DNA of 64,000 nucleotides from Pseudeuparius sepicola (lineage: Eukaryota; Arthropoda; Insecta; Coleoptera; Anthribidae). This document shows positions 13,155 to 25,000 of the stretch, piece after piece (position 1 is the stretch's first letter; the number at the start of each line of letters is the position of its first letter). Under the pieces are notes generated by a model. It was not told where the DNA came from. It searched no databases and worked only from the letters and a program-made list of their open reading frames with translations. Position numbers and translations under genes: made by a program. Where the stretch lies: NCBI GenBank assembly GCA_963920635.1, contig OY987298.1:129713735-129777734 (forward strand), in the 5' to 3' direction.

Positions 13155-13290
13155 ATATTTAACATGTACAGTCGCGGACAGTTGGTATCGAACGACCTGA
13201 AGAGGTTTCTCGTGGCTATCGTTACAGGGCGCGCGGAGACGGCAACAGCGCGCGCCTTCGGCATCGGATGGTTCGAACGGGTGTCTTGTT
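13155..13290 (+). repeat. GC-rich SINE-like block, copy 1
   Basis: A GC-rich island in AT-rich sequence. Its first ~86 bases, starting TACAGTCGCGGACAGTTGG, recur without visible mismatch on the minus strand at 18507-18592. Downstream, CGCGCGCCTTCGGCATCGG followed by GGTTCGAACGG resembles the anticodon-to-TpsiC part of tRNA-derived SINE heads. Open frames through it are incidental. Confidence 0.5.
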
Positions 13291-13399
13291 CCGAGAATTC
13301 TTTGCAAGCGATTAAGCCGATGTCACCGAAAGGGTTAAAAAAAATTAAGGAATCAGTATTAAACTATTTATTAAAACAGTTCACAAGTATACAGTATGA

Positions 13400-14290
13400 T
13401 TTTTTAAACTACCACCGCGATTTCCTCGCTTATTTTGCGCCCTACAAAAAAAACATGAGAAACAAAAAGGTGACAATTTTGGACAGCTAAGTGGCCCTGA
13501 AAAAGTAATCAACATCCATGGTCAACTTGTCGCGCAATATAAAAAAACCTCCAATTGAGCAAAATTATTAAATAGCCGTAACATACCTATTTATTTTAAG
13601 ATACCGAAGAAAACTTTTATATTGAAAATTGATGGCACTGAGAAGCTTTATGCAACTGGGTGCTCAGATAGTTTCTGAAAATTACACAGGCTCTTCGGCT
13701 CTGTTGAGGCCATTGTTTTAGTTATTAAAGGCCATTGTTTTAGTTTATTAAAGTAGTTATTTGGCTCCCTACTGAAAAATCTTAAGAAACAAAAACGTGT
13801 AAATTTTAGATAGTTGGTTAATGTTAAAAAAAGAAGTCGGTATCCATGGCCAACTTTTCGCGCAATACCAAAAAAAACTTAAATCAACAAGAATCTGAAA
13901 ACAATCAATTTATTTTGAAAGTCGAGGGAAAATTTTAATTGGAGATTAGCGGCAATTAGATCACGCAAGAACATTGACAAAAGAAAATTTTCATACAATT
14001 TGTACTAGTTTTCCCGCTAATTTGTTTAAAGTGTGAAGTCGAAATAGCAATTAAAAACATCAACAGTTATTCAAATTAAAGACAAATTTTCTCATATTAA
14101 AGATCTTGTTTGATCAAAAAAAAATTAAATAAATTGATAGTTTTGTTTTCACATTTTTGTCGACTTGAGTTTTTTTTTTTGTATTGCGTGAAAAGTTGGT
14201 TATGGATGCCGATTTATTTTTTAACATCACCTAGCCGTCTAAAATTGCCATATTTATTATGCTTATATAAGCTTACTTACATAAAAAAAA
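13400..14290. repeat. Composite inverted repeat, relative of 56478-57070
   Basis: The block at 13420-13570 (containing CTTATTTTGCGCCCTAC and ACTTGTCGCGCAATATAAAA) is shared with 56510-56680. Segments 13780-13880 and 14160-14260 are diverged reverse complements of each other. No coding frame of note. Confidence 0.6.
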
Positions 14291-14533
14291 TATATTTAAT
14301 GCAGTGATAGGGCCAAAGCGAAAAATGTTTTTCAAATAAATCAAAGTGTGCCAATTGTTTCTAAAATTGGTAGTATGGAGTATCCTTTACTTTTGAACAA
14401 CTTTTCCTAGCAACTTATTTCCACATAAGAAATGTTAGCAAAGTTTTTATCAAGAGTAACTTTTTGCGGTAAAATTAAAGATAAGAAAGTGTTCCTATTC
14501 AACACCTCTTCTGTGGACATACTGTATATACAT

Positions 14534-14757
14534 AGTGTATTTGGAAATGAAAGGAAGGTTTATGGCTTATTATAAATATAAATGCAAATTCTTTATCAGA
14601 GGCTCGAGAGTCCGTCATAAAATACTACATATCTCGCCCGAATATTAATTTGCGTATTTATCCTCATCAGATTTTTAGCAAAAGAGCACGCCACTGAAAT
14701 GGTCGAATTTTCCTTCTCAATCAATATTTATGGCCTCCTTTCATTTCCAAATACACT
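14534..14757. mobile_element. Short MITE with ~25-bp inverted ends
   Basis: This 224-bp element begins AGTGTATTTGGAAATGAAAG and ends CTTTCATTTCCAAATACACT. It has no coding capacity. The sequence before it (14370-14530) resembles 300-425. Confidence 0.75.
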
Positions 14758-15173
14758 AAGTATAGTTGTCAGCGGTTTTAGACATTAAGTTAATAAATAT
14801 TTTGCGTTGCAACAAAAATGTATTTTTATGTTATAATAAAAAAATATGTAGTAACACTAAAAATATATTTAGCTAATAACCCTAGAATTAAAAAAGTTAA
14901 TTAAAAGGATTTTCATAAATTATTCTTTTCTTTGCAAAATAAGTATTTGTTCCAACATTTAGTTGTTAGGTCTCGTAGTCCTAAACATAAATGATTATAA
15001 AATAAAAGGGGTGTCCCTTTTATTTATTTTTTCTTATTTTTGAAGAAATTGGTCAGAAGTTTTAATAAATTGGTTTTCGTGGTGCTGCAATGCTCCATTG
15101 TTTCTCATAAAATGCCCTTCAACAGATAAATGAGATTAGGGGGTCACAGACATAAAATTACCCTTGTAACTTA
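14758..15173. other. AT-rich intergenic stretch
   Basis: No gene, repeat border or RNA feature was recognised. Confidence 0.4.
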
Positions 15174-15719
15174 ATAGAGAGTTATTGCAGAAACTGTTTT
15201 TGGCATTAAGCAGTATTTAAGACGACCTTATTTGAATACTCTCATACGTTATTTATGATTCTGACAATAGTTATTGCAAGTCGTAATTTATGTATCCAAA
15301 TTAAGGGCTTGTTTACGTTTACTTTATTGTTTTGTATTTCTACACTTTCACTAGAATATTATGTGCTTTTATAATTTTGCTCCGGAAAAAACTGGGAAAA
15401 CAGCCAAATAACCACGGAACACCAAGGTGAAAGACTAATGAAAACAAACAAGGTGCAAACGCAAACAAGCAACGAACATTTTAGGTTAAGTCCTACTTTC
15501 ACAGAACACTAGCGTTTTCTGACAAATCAGAATTTATTTTAAGAATTGTGACAAATAAGGTAAAAATAACGTATATTATGGTATACACAATAAACAAAAA
15601 TAAAGGAAAATAACCTTATTATGGACGACCTTATGTCAAACTACGACTGCGCATGCTCAAATGTCAAAATAACGTCAAAAAAGAGCGCGACGTTATTTAT
15701 TTCTGCAATAACTCTCTAT
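15174..15719. mobile_element. 546-bp MITE with TA target duplication
   Basis: The ends are exact inverted repeats, ATAGAGAGTTATTGCAGAAA at the left and its complement at the right. A TA dinucleotide flanks each side (15172-15173 and 15720-15721). That fits the Tc1/mariner superfamily. There is no transposase. Confidence 0.75.
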
Positions 15720-15849
15720 TATTTAAATTGCATACCTTTATCAATAACATCAGAAGACACACAGCAGGGACACGTGTCAAGCTTTACACACCTCCCTGGA
15801 CCTCAATGTGATTACCTGGATAAAATAAAATAATTTCAGGTGATTGAGG

Positions 15850-15943
15850 ACTTCCACAAGCTGGATATGATTACGAAGTTTTATTAGAACCACCGACACA
15901 GGAAGAATCCGAAAAAACTATAAACCCATTAAAATCTTTATGA
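15850..15943 (+). CDS. Possible terminal exon of an unidentified gene
   Basis: After a good-looking acceptor region (AATAATTTCAG at 15830-15840, or TGATTGAG just after it), one frame reads LPQAGYDYEVLLEPP and continues to a TGA at 15941-15943. That is 31 codons with protein-like composition. No matching upstream exon was found and the family is not recognised. A chance open frame is quite possible. Confidence 0.2.
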
Positions 15944-16007
15944 CTATAACATAATTAAATAAAGGCAAGAAATCAAATGCATTTTCCATTATTATATTAT
16001 ATGTATA

Positions 16008-17021
16008 TTAATATTTAGTATACCCACCTTGGGATAGGATGACTTTCTGAACTCTCCTGCTCATCGAATCTATGAGTTGGCAGCAGAGATCATGGGTTAC
16101 GACTTCATCCCACGTTTGTTGAATCTTCTGCCAAAGTGCCTCCCTATTTTCGGGTACGAAGTTCTCCATTGTCCGCGCCATTCTGCCCCACACATTCTCA
16201 ATGGGATTCAAGTCAGGACTCTTCGCCGGCCATTGCAACTTTTCTACGTTGTTTTCGGTGAACCATTCGCGAACTATTCTTGCTGTATGCACAGGAGCGT
16301 TATCATGCTGGAAAACGAAGCCATCGGGATATATTTCCGTTGCAGTTGGTAACAATCCGCCTTCGAGTATCTCGCAATAGCGAGCTGCTGTGAAGCGGTC
16401 GTCGATTCTCCAACAAATGCCAGGTCCACGGTAGCTTATCCAGGCCCATATGTTGACGGAAAAATGCCCACTCCTTTTCCTGGGTGACACAAATCTTTCG
16501 TCATATCTTGAACTAGACGAAGGTCTATATACTCGCACTTTGCCATTGTAATGGCTTTGAAAGATCTTTTCGTCGCTAAATATTACCTTCTCCCAATAAT
16601 GTGGCGGTAAACGCTGAAACTCTCGGCATATCTGCAACCTGACTTCCTTATTAGCCTCGGTCAGCTGAATTTTGTTGCTGGCCGTGCGAGATTTCAGATT
16701 GGCTGCATCTAATCTCCTTCGGGCAGTTCTAACACTTGCTGGAAATTGTGTTGCAGATACTGCTTCAACGGCGGATTTAAACGGATTTGCAAGGCAAAAA
16801 TTAGCTAGTTGCTCATCTTGTTGGTCAGACGTAATTTTCACATTTCCTCCTCTATGTATGTTTTCCACGCTTCCGGTTTCGTCATATTTCTTCTTTATAT
16901 TGAAAATGGTGCTTTTAGATACACCAAATTCTTCGGCCAGTCGGGAAATAGCCCAACCATTTTCTAGTTTGGCGATGATACGGTGCTTGACAGATTCACT
17001 CAAACGAGGCATAACGAACAC
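16008..17021 (-). CDS. Tc1-like transposase, DD34E, apparently intact
   Basis: A single 337-codon frame encodes a cut-and-paste transposase of the Tc1 group. Such enzymes bind element ends with N-terminal helix-turn-helix motifs and join DNA at TA sites with a DDE catalytic core. Residues 12-48 form the first helix-turn-helix (ISRLAEEFGVSKSTIFNIKK). The catalytic triad is D150 (FSDEKIF), D240 (QHDNAPVHTA) and E275 (SPDLNPIENVWG), with exactly 34 residues between the last two. The length and the GGYTKY C-terminus match full-length family members, and there is no stop or frameshift. The start could be M1 or M4; M4 (MPRLSES) looks more family-like. It lies in the Pellino-KPTN intergenic region. 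Flanking inverted repeats were not found convincingly. Confidence 0.92.
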   Translation of the reverse strand: MFVMPRLSESVKHRIIAKLENGWAISRLAEEFGVSKSTIFNIKKKYDETGSVENIHRGGNVKITSDQQDEQLANFCLANPFKSAVEAVSATQFPASVRTARRRLDAANLKSRTASNKIQLTEANKEVRLQICREFQRLPPHYWEKVIFSDEKIFQSHYNGKVRVYRPSSSSRYDERFVSPRKRSGHFSVNIWAWISYRGPGICWRIDDRFTAARYCEILEGGLLPTATEIYPDGFVFQHDNAPVHTARIVREWFTENNVEKLQWPAKSPDLNPIENVWGRMARTMENFVPENREALWQKIQQTWDEVVTHDLCCQLIDSMSRRVQKVILSQGGYTKY

Positions 17022-17059
17022 TGTTAGTTACTCTCTCGAATTAGGATACTGACTAAATA

Positions 17060-17088
17060 ATTTTAGCCCACCCACCTTAGTATTTATA
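17060..17088. other. Possible 5' end of the Tc1 element
   Basis: On the minus strand, CTAAGGTGGGTGGGCTAAAA lies just upstream of the transposase start and could be a terminal repeat. No reverse-complement partner was found below 16008. A similar string near 16010-16030 is merely the GGYTKY codons in the same orientation. Confidence 0.25.
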
Positions 17089-17310
17089 CAAAGGGCTAGG
17101 AGCAGGTATAATCGATATTTTCAAAATCTACATCCAATTCAATATTACAATTATTAAGTTAATCCCCTAAATTTAGTTATATTAAGTGCAGGTAGGTATA
17201 ATTAATAAATACCTATTTAAAAAGATATAAATATCTATGCTAAAATATTTCAACTCAGGTAATCCGATAATCCATTAATTTTGTGCCATACATTTTCTAA
17301 TTAATATTAA

Positions 17311-18113
17311 GAGCCCCCATATCTACTTTTAAACATATTATACAAATCCTTGAAATCTTTAATTTTTGAGATAATCGCTTGATCTGTTTTTTGTCCGAAA
17401 GGACTTCAAAAGCCGCTTATTTTAGCAATCCTGCCATTTTCAAATTGCAAATCCAGGGCCGGCTACGATTTTTTTATTCCCCCGATTTTCACAAAAACCA
17501 TTTAGCCATTTTTTTATTTAAAATCTGACACCACAGCGTCAATCAGGACAGTCGAAAACCCTTTATATACCAAATTTGAACAAAAAATATAGAGAGAGTT
17601 CTATTCTACAGGATGTCAAAATTGAGCAAAATAGGAAATTTAAAGAAACCTCTTCAGGCATCTCTGGCGAGTCAAGTCATAAAAATTCAGCATTTTCAGA
17701 TGGGGCAGAGAAAAATACCCTGTATTGAATCTTTGCACACCAACACTTTGAGTGGTTCTGTTGACAATTAAACTATTTTGACGGGATTCCATGGCACACT
17801 TGACTCGCCAAATGCCTGTAAATTTCCTATTTTGCTGAACCTTGACATCCTGTAGAATAGATCTCTCTCTAAATTCTTTGTTCAAATTTGGTATATAAAG
17901 GGGTTTTAGGGGGATCCTGATTAACGCTGTATTGGTAGATTTTAAATAAAAAAACACTCAAAAATCGTAGCCGGACCTGGATTTGCCTTTTGAAAATGAT
18001 AGGAAGGCTAAAAGAAGCGATTTTTGAAGGCCTTTCACACAAATAATGTTCAGGGATTATCTCCAAAAATAAAGATTTTATTAATTTGCATATGTTTAAA
18101 AGTAGACACCCTG
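17311..18113. mobile_element. Palindromic foldback element (TACAGGGTG family)
   Basis: The right end reads GTAGACACCCTG-TA and the left end is a degenerate counterpart. Arms (about 17320-17690 and 17770-18113) are reverse complements, for example AATTTGAACAAAAAATATA at 17573 versus its inverse near 17885. The arms are shared with 43370-43690 and 44080-44280. Minus-strand open frames inside are repeat sequence. Confidence 0.7.
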
Positions 18114-18506
18114 TATATTAAATTATTGTTTTTGAGAAATTCTTCGGAATTCTATTGTGGCTCAAATTGACTATGGATTTACCTAATTTCATATTCCTAA
18201 TTAATACAGGGTGCTGGCAGCAAAGGAAGGAAACTCGAGAAAAAGCAACTTTTATTGTGGTGTTGATTCTAATCTCAGCCTTGATATTTATTATTTTTTT
18301 ATTTCATTATCATAAATACTAGACGGTATAGTAACATGATAAAATAGTACGAAATATTAAATACCAACACTGGGGTTGGAATTATTACCAGCACAAAGTT
18401 GCATTTTCCTCGAATTTTGTTCCTTTGCTGTGAGAGGCTGGAGGCTGTAATTTGCATTTTATGGTTCTATTTTTAGCAGACCGGCCGGCTGCAGACTCCA
18501 GCGCGA

Positions 18507-18592
18507 TGTTGCCGTCTCCGCGCGCCCTGTAACGATAGCCACGAGAAACCTCTTCAGGTCGTTCGATACCAACTGTCCGCGACTGTACCTAT
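18507..18592 (-). repeat. GC-rich SINE-like block, copy 2 (inverted)
   Basis: This is the exact inverted copy of the ~86-base module at 13164-13250. The following sequence differs (CGCTGGAGTCTGCAGCC on the minus strand), so only the module is shared. Confidence 0.6.
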
Positions 18593-18852
18593 TTTGTATT
18601 TTAATTCGTAATAAGTGTTTCAATATTTAGATACATTTCTGTAATATTTTTGACGTTTTATTCACCTTATCTGACAATAACTAATTTACAACAAAGCACC
18701 TTTGAAATAATTTGAGACTAACCATGGAAACGCATCATACATTCCAAACCCTATATTGTCTGCATTGTTTATTTTTTGTCAATTAAATTTATTATAATAT
18801 GCCGATAAAATGTTTTAAGTTTCCGTTTTCAAAGAAGTAATATGATACTTAC

Positions 18853-19011
18853 TTGTAAAATGTGAATTCCTTTCAGTGACATAACGATCAGCTCCTTGAC
18901 ACCATCTCCTGTGACATCAGTATATTTTAAATTCATTACAGGTGCTGACAGTATTTTTAGTTCCTCTAAGCACCAACTATTTGTTTTGTCTCTCTTATAC
19001 AACATAATTTC
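18853..19011 (-). CDS. KPTN: KPTN exon 7
   Basis: This phase 0-0 exon has 53 codons between a CATTGACAG acceptor and GTAAGT. It reads EIMLYKRDK to TDVTGDGVKELIVMSLKG and IHILQ, almost the same pattern as vertebrate kaptin (VxxVSLKGVHILQ). Confidence 0.93.
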
Positions 19012-22000
19012 CTGTCAATGAAAAAAAAAATATATACAAGGTGATTCAGTCATGATGTAAAAATATTTACACTGACGAAAATAAAAAGCTTATCCTGTCC
19101 AGTATGGCTGACCAATATATCTGAAATTTGAAATACAACCACCTACTGACCGATATATAGGGTGAGTCTTTGACCCGTACAAAAGTTGAATCCCCGGAGC
19201 ACGCTTATGAAATTATTTTTCTAAAAACTTAAAAATAAAAGTTCTGTTTTCCATGATTAAAGAAGATTTGGGAAAGCTGACCTTGTTCTATCCTAATTTA
19301 AATTCTGCAATGTTGCCACACTTCATAAAAGTCATAATCTCATTTTAAAATATTTAAAAATAATATTTTTTTACCGCAAATATCAATTTTCGAATAAAAT
19401 TTATGTTTTATTTTTGAGATTTTTTTAAAAATAACTTCATAGGCGTGCTCCTGGGGTTCAACTTTACCCGCGGTTAAAAAATTTGTACGGGTTAGACTCA
19501 CCCTGTATATGAAACCAGACTAAACATGCTATACGGATCACTATCTGTGTATAGAGCAGTCAAAAACTCAAAACTCAGGTGGCAGATATATAGATTAATC
19601 GCATAAGCATGTACTTGCTTCTGAGGTACTCCTAGTTTGGAGTATTGTGAGGGTGAGAATTATTATTATTAGGTATAATCGGTGTGCCATACAGACGAGT
19701 AGCTGTTATGGAGATTTTCTCTCGTAACAAAAATCGTTGAAATATCTCGTCATGGATTCACATAAACCTCTATAATCTGTGATTCACATCTTTGTAAACC
19801 TGTATGTAATACTCATTACCTACAAAATAGTATTTAACGATATATACCTAGTAAGTATGTCACATTGTGGCTTGGCTTCTGTCACAAGATGCCCTAGTAG
19901 ACAATGCATAGACTGGCCACTGGCCAGTAAACAGTCCTAACCATAACCAACAGGCTCTTTCTCACTTGTGAATACAACATTTCCTCAAGGCATTTTAGAT
20001 ATTATAACTCTTGCCATTTGAAGAAGCAAGACTGACAACAGTGATAATGCACATGACAGGTAAGCATTTTTTATATTTTTAGTTTAACCTTCAACAATAA
20101 GATTGAATATTGGAATGTGGCAATACTCGGGTACTAAGGTTGATTAGCCCCACATTTTTAACTTCGACATTTTTTCCCTTTTCCACTGATAAAAAAATCT
20201 ACATCATAACTAAATCATCCTGTAGGGGTACAGTGTGTCCAAAATTTTACCTTGACACCTCTGTATCGCTGGAATTCTTCAGCGGAGACTGTTTTGAATT
20301 TTGTAGAGATTTAGGGGTCCTTAATTGAATTATACAAATTTTAACTAACTGTTTTCTACAGAGACGTAGATTTGGGGCATAAAAACAACTTTGAAGATAT
20401 TTGCCTAAAATTTTGTAGAGGGAATTTTGACGGGGCTCTTATATTTTCCCAAAAATGAGTCTCCAGCCAAATCTATTCATCTTGAGATATCAAAATTGGA
20501 AAGTGGTGAAAAGTAGTGGGATGCACTTAGGATTGTGCCTGGTGAATATTGATAGATTAAAAATTTAAAAAAAGCTGTAATAGGTAGGTAGGTACCAAGG
20601 ACGTCAGAACCTATAGACAGGTTTGTTTTGATAAACGCTTGACGCCCAGAACTAATCACCATCTAAACGCTCCATTAAATTATTCCGAAAATGTCGCGAG
20701 ATTGTCAGAAATTGACCCTTTTTGTCGAGCCGTAGCGAACTTATTTCGACTCTGGGCTCGGAGGCTGGCGTCGTTAGACCATCCCCCGAGTCTTCAGGTG
20801 AGGTTCCGATGCTTCCGGCGCCCCCAAACAAGAAAAAACATGCGATATCTAAGTGTGATTCTGGAGGAACTATAACCGGCAATCACCGGGTGTATAGTTG
20901 GTTGACTTTCTGTCTTTGTTTGTAGCATGTTTTTAGAGTAGTATGGATATATTTAATCTTGGAGTCAAAATAAAGGGCATTTTAACAATGGGGCACCACG
21001 TCTATAGATTTTGACGTCATTGGTAGGTACTTATTTTAACATCCTTCAAATGTAGATATTGAAGGGAGGGTAGCTGGATAAGGAAAAGAATAACAATATC
21101 TGTTGTTCAGATTATGCCGAAGTTTTAATGTTTATTCTTCGCCTTTTTCGGGGCTTATCTAGACTACAGATACGAAGGTCAACATATTAAAATATAAAAT
21201 ACTTAAAACTATCATCAAGGGACACAATTGCATCACATTAAAAACTTTGTTAAAACAACTGTTAATATGCTAAGCATAGCAGTACATTTCAGGTCCGGTG
21301 ATATCAGTAGTGCTGCTATGCTTTGCAAATTGACAGTTCTTTTAACAAAGTTTTTAATGTGCCGCAAACGTGTTCCCTTGTTGATAGTTTTAAGTCTTTT
21401 ATATTTTAATATGTTGACATACGTATCTATGTCTAGATAAGCCCTGAGGATGAACAACAGATATTGTTATTCTTGTCCTTATCCCGCCATTCAATAACAC
21501 CTGTAATATTATTTTTTTGTTCATAATTTCAGGACACTGTATGTCATAGTTAGGAAGGAATAATAAGAGGCGCACTCTAATGTCGAGATTTCGAGCCCGA
21601 TTTCAGTGTCGGGATGTAGATATTTCAGTCCCGGTCAATTGCTGTAGGACGACTAGTCGACTAGAGACCGCGTCAGGTCATCCTAAAGCAATTGACCGGA
21701 ATTGACCTTGCTATCATACATGGAGGTAGCGCCTCTTATTATTCCTCACTCAATATTTAAACTCACCTCAGCACTATTTCCAATTAAAAGCTCATGTTCT
21801 CCATCAAAATCAATATCTGCAACTACGCAACAAGTCAAAACGATTGTGTTGTCATGACGTGGTAAAGTCGTGTAATTGCTCAATCCAAATTTTAGTACAT
21901 CACTGCATAGAAATAAGATATGATATTCAAAGTAAGCATTACCTACAGAGTGTCCATGTTGAGGACTTACCACTCTTGTCAAATCTTTATTTGTTGACCA

Positions 22001-25000
22001 ATTTCGATAAACTTTTTTTGTTAGGTTAGGTAGGTATTCATAATGCGCATTCAATGAGCAGATTGGTTTTAAGTGAACGTAAATAATAATTTGTAGTCAG
22101 TTTTTTTCTAAGAAAATCCATACTAATTCTTTTTGATACTGGAGCCTATAAAAGTGGTTGTAAAGCCTATTCATTTAATTTATACCCTGACGTCATCGTT
22201 TGGTGTTTTTTGCTGCCAATATAAATTCTAGTGACACTACAAAAATGCCACACAAATAATAGTTAAATTTTCATCTGTCATGTTGGCATAATAGGGCTGG
22301 GTTGCAATGATAATATTCAAATTTTTCGTTAAAATTTTGACACAGTCTGTCACCTAATTTTAAAAATGCCGCGCAAGATAGGTTCTCAAAATTTCGATAA
22401 ACGCGCGCAGGGTATGGTGCGTGCCTTAAGCGAATATTTTGAGAGGAAAAGGGAAAACGGGGGACCGCTGCTTCCGCTTTGTGCTGTAAAAGATGTAAGT
22501 ACTTTTTATTTTATTTCACTGATATAAATTTCGATAATTTCCAAAAAATCATATTTTTGTTTCTATTAAGAGGGTTGCAGCAGCTCTAGGAATTAGTTTT
22601 GACACAGTCAAAACCATTATTTCAAAAGGACCAGCTACTCGACCTGCAAGGAGAGAAAGAAAAAAACCTGTAGTCAACATTGATGATTTCGAACAGACAG
22701 CAATCCGAAATGTGATATATGAAATGTATAGGGACAGTATGTTATAGAATTTTGACAATTTGCCCAATAGTCCCATCTTGGAAAATCCATGTTTCGTCCA
22801 GGTAAAGAAACTGTCGTGTTCCTTCCATTTTTGCTTGTATATATATAATTTCTTAAAAATTTAATACGTTTTAGAGCAATATTAAGCACCTCTATAAGTA
22901 CACGTCGAGGATTATCTTTACGGTACTTAAATCCAATGTTCCTCAATATTTTCCATGAAGATGTTCTACCACCATGAAAAATATCTCTCTCTTCTAATTT
23001 CGCTTTTAGGGTGTTCACTGTAATGTGCTTTTCTAAAAGAATAATTATAAATTTAGAAGCATATTCGGGCAAATTGGCAAAATTCTTTAACATACTGTCC
23101 CTATACATTTCATATATCACATTTCGGATTGCTGTCTGGTCGAAATCATCCATGTTGACTACAGGTATTTTCTTTCTCTCTTTGCATGTAGAGTTAATGG
23201 CCCAGAATTGTTTTTTATTTATTATTATTATTATTTCATTGTTCATATTTAGTTATTAAGTAAGTATACTTAATAAAATTTAATTCAAAATTGTTTGAGA
23301 TCTTTATTTTAATAGATATGAACATAATGATTTACAGCACAAAATTCATTGGGTAGTGTAAATAAAACTTAAGCAAATGCTTTTATTTAAAATTTTAAAA
23401 GAAAATATTATAAAAGATTTTGAATTAAGGGAAATATTTTCTTTGTAAATTTCCACTGCTTTCTTTTTTACATAAAGGCGTATCAGATGGTCCAAAAATT
23501 TTTTTTAAATAATTATTCGGAAATAGTGAATTTTTTCATTTTTTTTTATTTTTTTTTAGTATTAAGCTTTTCCTTACTTTTATTCAAATGGCCTATTAAG
23601 GTTTCAGATTAAGAAAACACTGTGTACATTAACTAACCTGTAAATGGTTTAAAAGTCAAATATTGTGGCAGCTGAAGTCTTCGTATTTGCAATTTGTCAT
23701 AAAGTTTGGCAACGCTGTTATGCTGGTATCGATGACGTCAGGGTATAAATTAAACGAATAGGCTTTAGCTATGGTCATTATTACAGCCTAAAAGTAAAGC
23801 ACCAGTATATACGGGTGGCCCACCACGAACTGCATCGATCTATATATGGAAAACTAAAGGTAGGAAAATTCTGAAAATTTGGCACCTTACCAATGCCGAT
23901 GGGCGCTGCTCAACTAAAATATTTTGGCGAATTTGGCACTTCCGGTTATACCGGAAGTCGATATCAACCTTCTTATCTCAAATGGAACACCCTGTATATT
24001 ATTACATTTTTTGATTCTAGGCATCATTTTGGAACAAAAACATGCAACATGTCCTATGTCTAAATCTAACCGTTTTTGAGATATTTGCATTTTTCCGAAA
24101 AAAATTACAGGTGCGGACCTAAAGTCAATTAGCAAGTTATACGAGGAAACCGCAAAGTTTCAAAACGAATTTTTGGCATCGTGTAACAGAAGCCCTGACC
24201 TAGTGATCTCTGCTGAGAAATAAATCCGTTCTTATACAGGGTGTTCACAAAATATGAATAAAAATTACAATCAAAATGTGCTTAAATCTCGATATTTTCA
24301 AATGGAAACGCCCATTTTTTTTAATGCGATCTTATTCACCACTTTTCGCCGGCATTATTGTTGACAATAATTTATAAATCAAGTGACATTTCCTCAGCCG
24401 TGATTGTCTTTTCAACGTCCACGGCCAATATGATTTTTCAAGCGTTAAGCAAACCCAGCATTTTATGGGCAAAAAATGGGTTTTTCGTAAATTAATCGAA
24501 AATTACTGCATTTAGGTATAGGAAACCTTACACAAAGTTGTCATCATTTTTAGTAGTGAATAAGATCGCATTAAAAAAAATGGGGGTTTCCATTTGAAAA
24601 TTTCGAGATTTAAGCACATTTTGAATGTAATTTTTATTCATATTTTGTGAACACCCTGTATAAGAACGGATTTATTTCTCAGCAGAAATCACTAGGTCAG
24701 GGCTTCTGTTACACGATGCCAAAAATTCGTTTTGAAATTTTGCGGTTTCCTCATATAAATTGCTAATTGACTTTAGGTTTGCACCTGTAATTTTTTTTCG
24801 GAAAAATGCAAATATCTCAAAAACGGTTGGATATAGACATAGGATATATAGCATGTTTTTGTTCTAAAATGACGTCTAGAATAAAAAAATGCAATAATAT
24901 ACAGGGTGTTCCATTTGAGATAAGAAAGTTGATATCGACTTCCGGTATAACCGGAAGTGCCAGATTCACCAAAATATTTTAGTTGAGCAGCGCTCATCGG

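Larger units (their letters stand above)
22163..23765. mobile_element. 1.6-kb DNA transposon remnant with ~36-bp inverted ends
   Basis: The ends AAGCCTATTC...TATACCCTGACGTCATCG are inverted at 23730-23765 with one mismatch. TA flanks both sides. The interior carries two oppositely oriented pieces of one transposase gene. The element sits in KPTN intron 5. Confidence 0.8.

Noticed and set aside
13101..13490. 129-codon plus-strand open frame
   Set aside because: It runs from AT-rich sequence through the GC-rich repeated module and into a known repeat (13420 onward, shared with 56510). No protein family resemblance.
16010..17085. ACCCACCTT strings on both sides of the Tc1 transposase as terminal repeats
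   Set aside because: They are in the same orientation, and the lower one is simply the codons for the conserved GGYTKY end.
18430..18592. Minus-strand 67-codon frame in phase with KPTN exon 7
   Set aside because: It is in the right phase after a weak acceptor, but has no kaptin-like sequence and lies in a duplicated SINE-like module. Not accepted as the terminal exon.
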